Source of the DNA: Bacillota bacterium
Lineage (GTDB): Bacteria; Bacillota; Desulfotomaculia; Desulfotomaculales; Desulfotomaculaceae
DNA length: 14,599 nucleotides
Direction: 5' to 3'
Assembly (NCBI GenBank): GCA_023481335.1
Contig: JAMCWI010000132.1
Location: 1-14,599, forward strand
In this document: piece after piece, positions 13,306 through 14,599 of the stretch
Numbering within the stretch: the first letter of the stretch is position 1
Layout of the letters: every line of letters begins with the position of its first letter
Program-made: the position numbers and the translations under genes
The notes under the pieces: generated by a model
Databases searched by the model: none
The model's input: the letters and a program-made list of their open reading frames with translations, nothing else
What the model was told of the DNA's origin: nothing

Positions 13306-13401
13306 TTAAAATGGGGAGTATAATATTGGGCCTCGGGCCTTCGGAAACCATCCCGCCAGCCCTGGTTTATGATCCCCTTTAGCCTGTTCAAAGCTCAAAA
13401 A

Positions 13402-14599
13402 CTATAAGATAGAGTCCTCCTGACTATTTTCTCCGTTTGGATCTTTCCTGGAAACTCCAGTGCGCTTCGCTGTCTCCTCCACTGCTTTGGCCACCAACGG
13501 GGCTACCTCTTCGTTAAAGAGCGAAGGGATTATATTTTCCGCGTTAAGCTCTTTTTCGGTAATAATCCCGGCCAGGGCATGCGCTGCGGCAAGGCACATC
13601 TCTTCGTTAATGGTCCTGGCCTGACAGTCCAGCGCTCCCCGGAAAACACCCGGAAAAGCCAGGGCGTTATTGATCTGGTTGGGATAATCCGACCTGCCGG
13701 TGGCTATGACCGCAGCGATGTCAAAAATATCCTCCGGCTGAATTTCCGGCTCCGGGTTTGCCAGGGCAAAAACCACGGGCCTTTCAGCCATTTTCAACAC
13801 ATCTTCCCTGGACAGCAGTCTTGGACCCGATATGCCGATGAACACGTCCGCCCCGGCGATGATCTCGCTTAATTTACCGTGAGCGCACTGCTCATTGGTG
13901 TTCTGGGCAATCCAGCGTTTTGACAGTACTCCGGACATTCTGTCCCTGGCAATGGCGCCTTTCCTGTCGCAGACAATTATATTGCGCGCGCCGGCATCCT
14001 TTAGTATTTTGGTGATGGCAACGCCGGCCGCTCCTGCGCCGCTTATTACCAGCTTAATACCGGAAATATCCTTCCCCACCACTTTAAGGGCGTTAATTAA
14101 TCCGGCCAGGGTTACAATGGCGGTGCCGTGCTGGTCGTCATGAAAGACGGGGATGTCCAGAAGGCTGGTAAGCCTGTCTTCTATGTCAAAACATTTGGGC
14201 GCGGCTATGTCTTCCAGGTTTATCCCGCCGAAAGCAGGCGCCAGGGCCAGCACGGCTTCCACAATCGCCATGGGGTCGCTTACATCGAGGCAAATGGGAA
14301 CGGCATCGATGTTCGCAAATTGTTTAAATAAAACAGCCTTGCCCTCCATCACAGGCAGAGCGGCGGTTGGGCCGAGGTTTCCCAGACCCAGCACGGCCGA
14401 GCCGTCTGTCACGATGGCTACCGAATTGCCTTTCATGGTCAATTTGTAGGCCAGGTTGGGATCCCTGGCGATGGCCTCGGATATACCGGCTACCCCGGGA
14501 GTATACACCAGGGACAGGTCCTCCCAATTTAATATGGGCCTCTTGGGGTTTATCTCGATCTTGCCCCCAAGGTGCCTCAAAAAGACCCTGTCGGCAACA
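13402..14599 (-). CDS. NAD-dependent malic enzyme, 5' end outside window
   Basis: Malic enzyme decarboxylates malate to pyruvate with reduction of NAD(P)+, linking the C4 pool to central metabolism. The frame stays open to the window edge, giving at least 398 residues. Motifs are LSLVYTPGVAGISEAI, VTDGSAVLGLGNLGP, the metal-site region INLEDIAAPKCFDIE, FHDDQHGTAIVTLAG, and the nucleotide-binding VISGAGAAGVAI. The coding sequence before the first possible start (TTG, 14580) reads VADRVF and continues LRHLGGKIEI. DR.FL.HLGGKIE is the junction found in malic enzymes with an N-terminal ACT domain, so the full gene probably encodes a ligand-binding ACT domain to the right. The TTG at 14580 is therefore unlikely to be the start. 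A terminator lies downstream at 13270-13305. Confidence 0.95.
   Translation of the reverse strand, partial: VADRVFLRHLGGKIEINPKRPILNWEDLSLVYTPGVAGISEAIARDPNLAYKLTMKGNSVAIVTDGSAVLGLGNLGPTAALPVMEGKAVLFKQFANIDAVPICLDVSDPMAIVEAVLALAPAFGGINLEDIAAPKCFDIEDRLTSLLDIPVFHDDQHGTAIVTLAGLINALKVVGKDISGIKLVISGAGAAGVAITKILKDAGARNIIVCDRKGAIARDRMSGVLSKRWIAQNTNEQCAHGKLSEIIAGADVFIGISGPRLLSREDVLKMAERPVVFALANPEPEIQPEDIFDIAAVIATGRSDYPNQINNALAFPGVFRGALDCQARTINEEMCLAAAHALAGIITEKELNAENIIPSLFNEEVAPLVAKAVEETAKRTGVSRKDPNGENSQEDSIL

Larger units (their letters stand above)
13042..13401. other. Gene-free region between DUF1614 operon and malic enzyme
   Basis: No gene is seen. It holds the presumed promoter region of the DUF1614 operon (no clear promoter recognised), the second copy of the 33-bp repeat, and the malic enzyme terminator. 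Confidence 0.6.

Overview
This window looks like chromosomal DNA from an anaerobic, endospore-forming, GC-rich Firmicute of the Peptococcaceae type (Pelotomaculum/Desulfotomaculum-like). That assignment is an inference. It rests on spore genes (spoIVA, a spoIIP homologue), the spore-former families YIEGIA, DUF3189, DUF1614 and DUF512, the der-plsY-gpsA-spoIVA order that resembles Bacillus engA-gpsA-...-spoIVA, frequent TTG starts, and a selenocysteine gene. Nearly all genes lie on the minus strand. No rRNA, tRNA, CRISPR array, intact insertion sequence or riboswitch was recognised.

Layout, left to right. Bases 1-296 hold the decayed 3' end of a serine recombinase and two hairpins. spoIVA (297-1775, minus) has a candidate sigma-E promoter upstream. 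Bases 2121-3965 form an accessory island inside the conserved order: a one-base-frameshifted ferritin-like mini-gene (+), a shared bidirectional terminator, an easily missed glutaredoxin-like selenoprotein (minus, 2470-2682, in-frame TGA), a divergent promoter region, and a DUF763 gene (+). Next come the phospholipid-precursor genes gpsA and plsY, then the ribosome-assembly GTPase gene der, a radical SAM/DUF512 gene and two overlapping DUF3189 genes (all minus). From 9929 to about 13023 there is a compact, translationally coupled membrane/spore operon, transcribed DUF1614 - SpoIIP-like - YIEGIA - YIEGIA capping subunit. At the right edge is a malic enzyme gene with its own terminator; its 5' end lies outside the window, and the junction sequence suggests an N-terminal ACT domain.

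How the genes fit together: PlsY uses the sn-glycerol 3-phosphate made by GpsA to make lysophosphatidate. SpoIVA (coat base) and the SpoIIP-type cell-wall hydrolase act at the forespore envelope, and the YIEGIA/capping/DUF1614/DUF3189 genes probably belong to the same developmental programme, though their biochemistry is unknown. The selenoprotein and the ferritin-like mini-gene suggest a small redox/oxygen-defence island.

Main points for a second look: the TGA-containing selenoprotein with a plausible bSECIS hairpin, the A-run frameshift in the ferritin-like gene, a 33-bp intergenic repeat present twice in opposite orientation, a 107-nt overlap between the DUF3189 paralogues, the SpoIIP-YIEGIA operon, and a Gly-to-Leu change in the PlsY phosphate loop.
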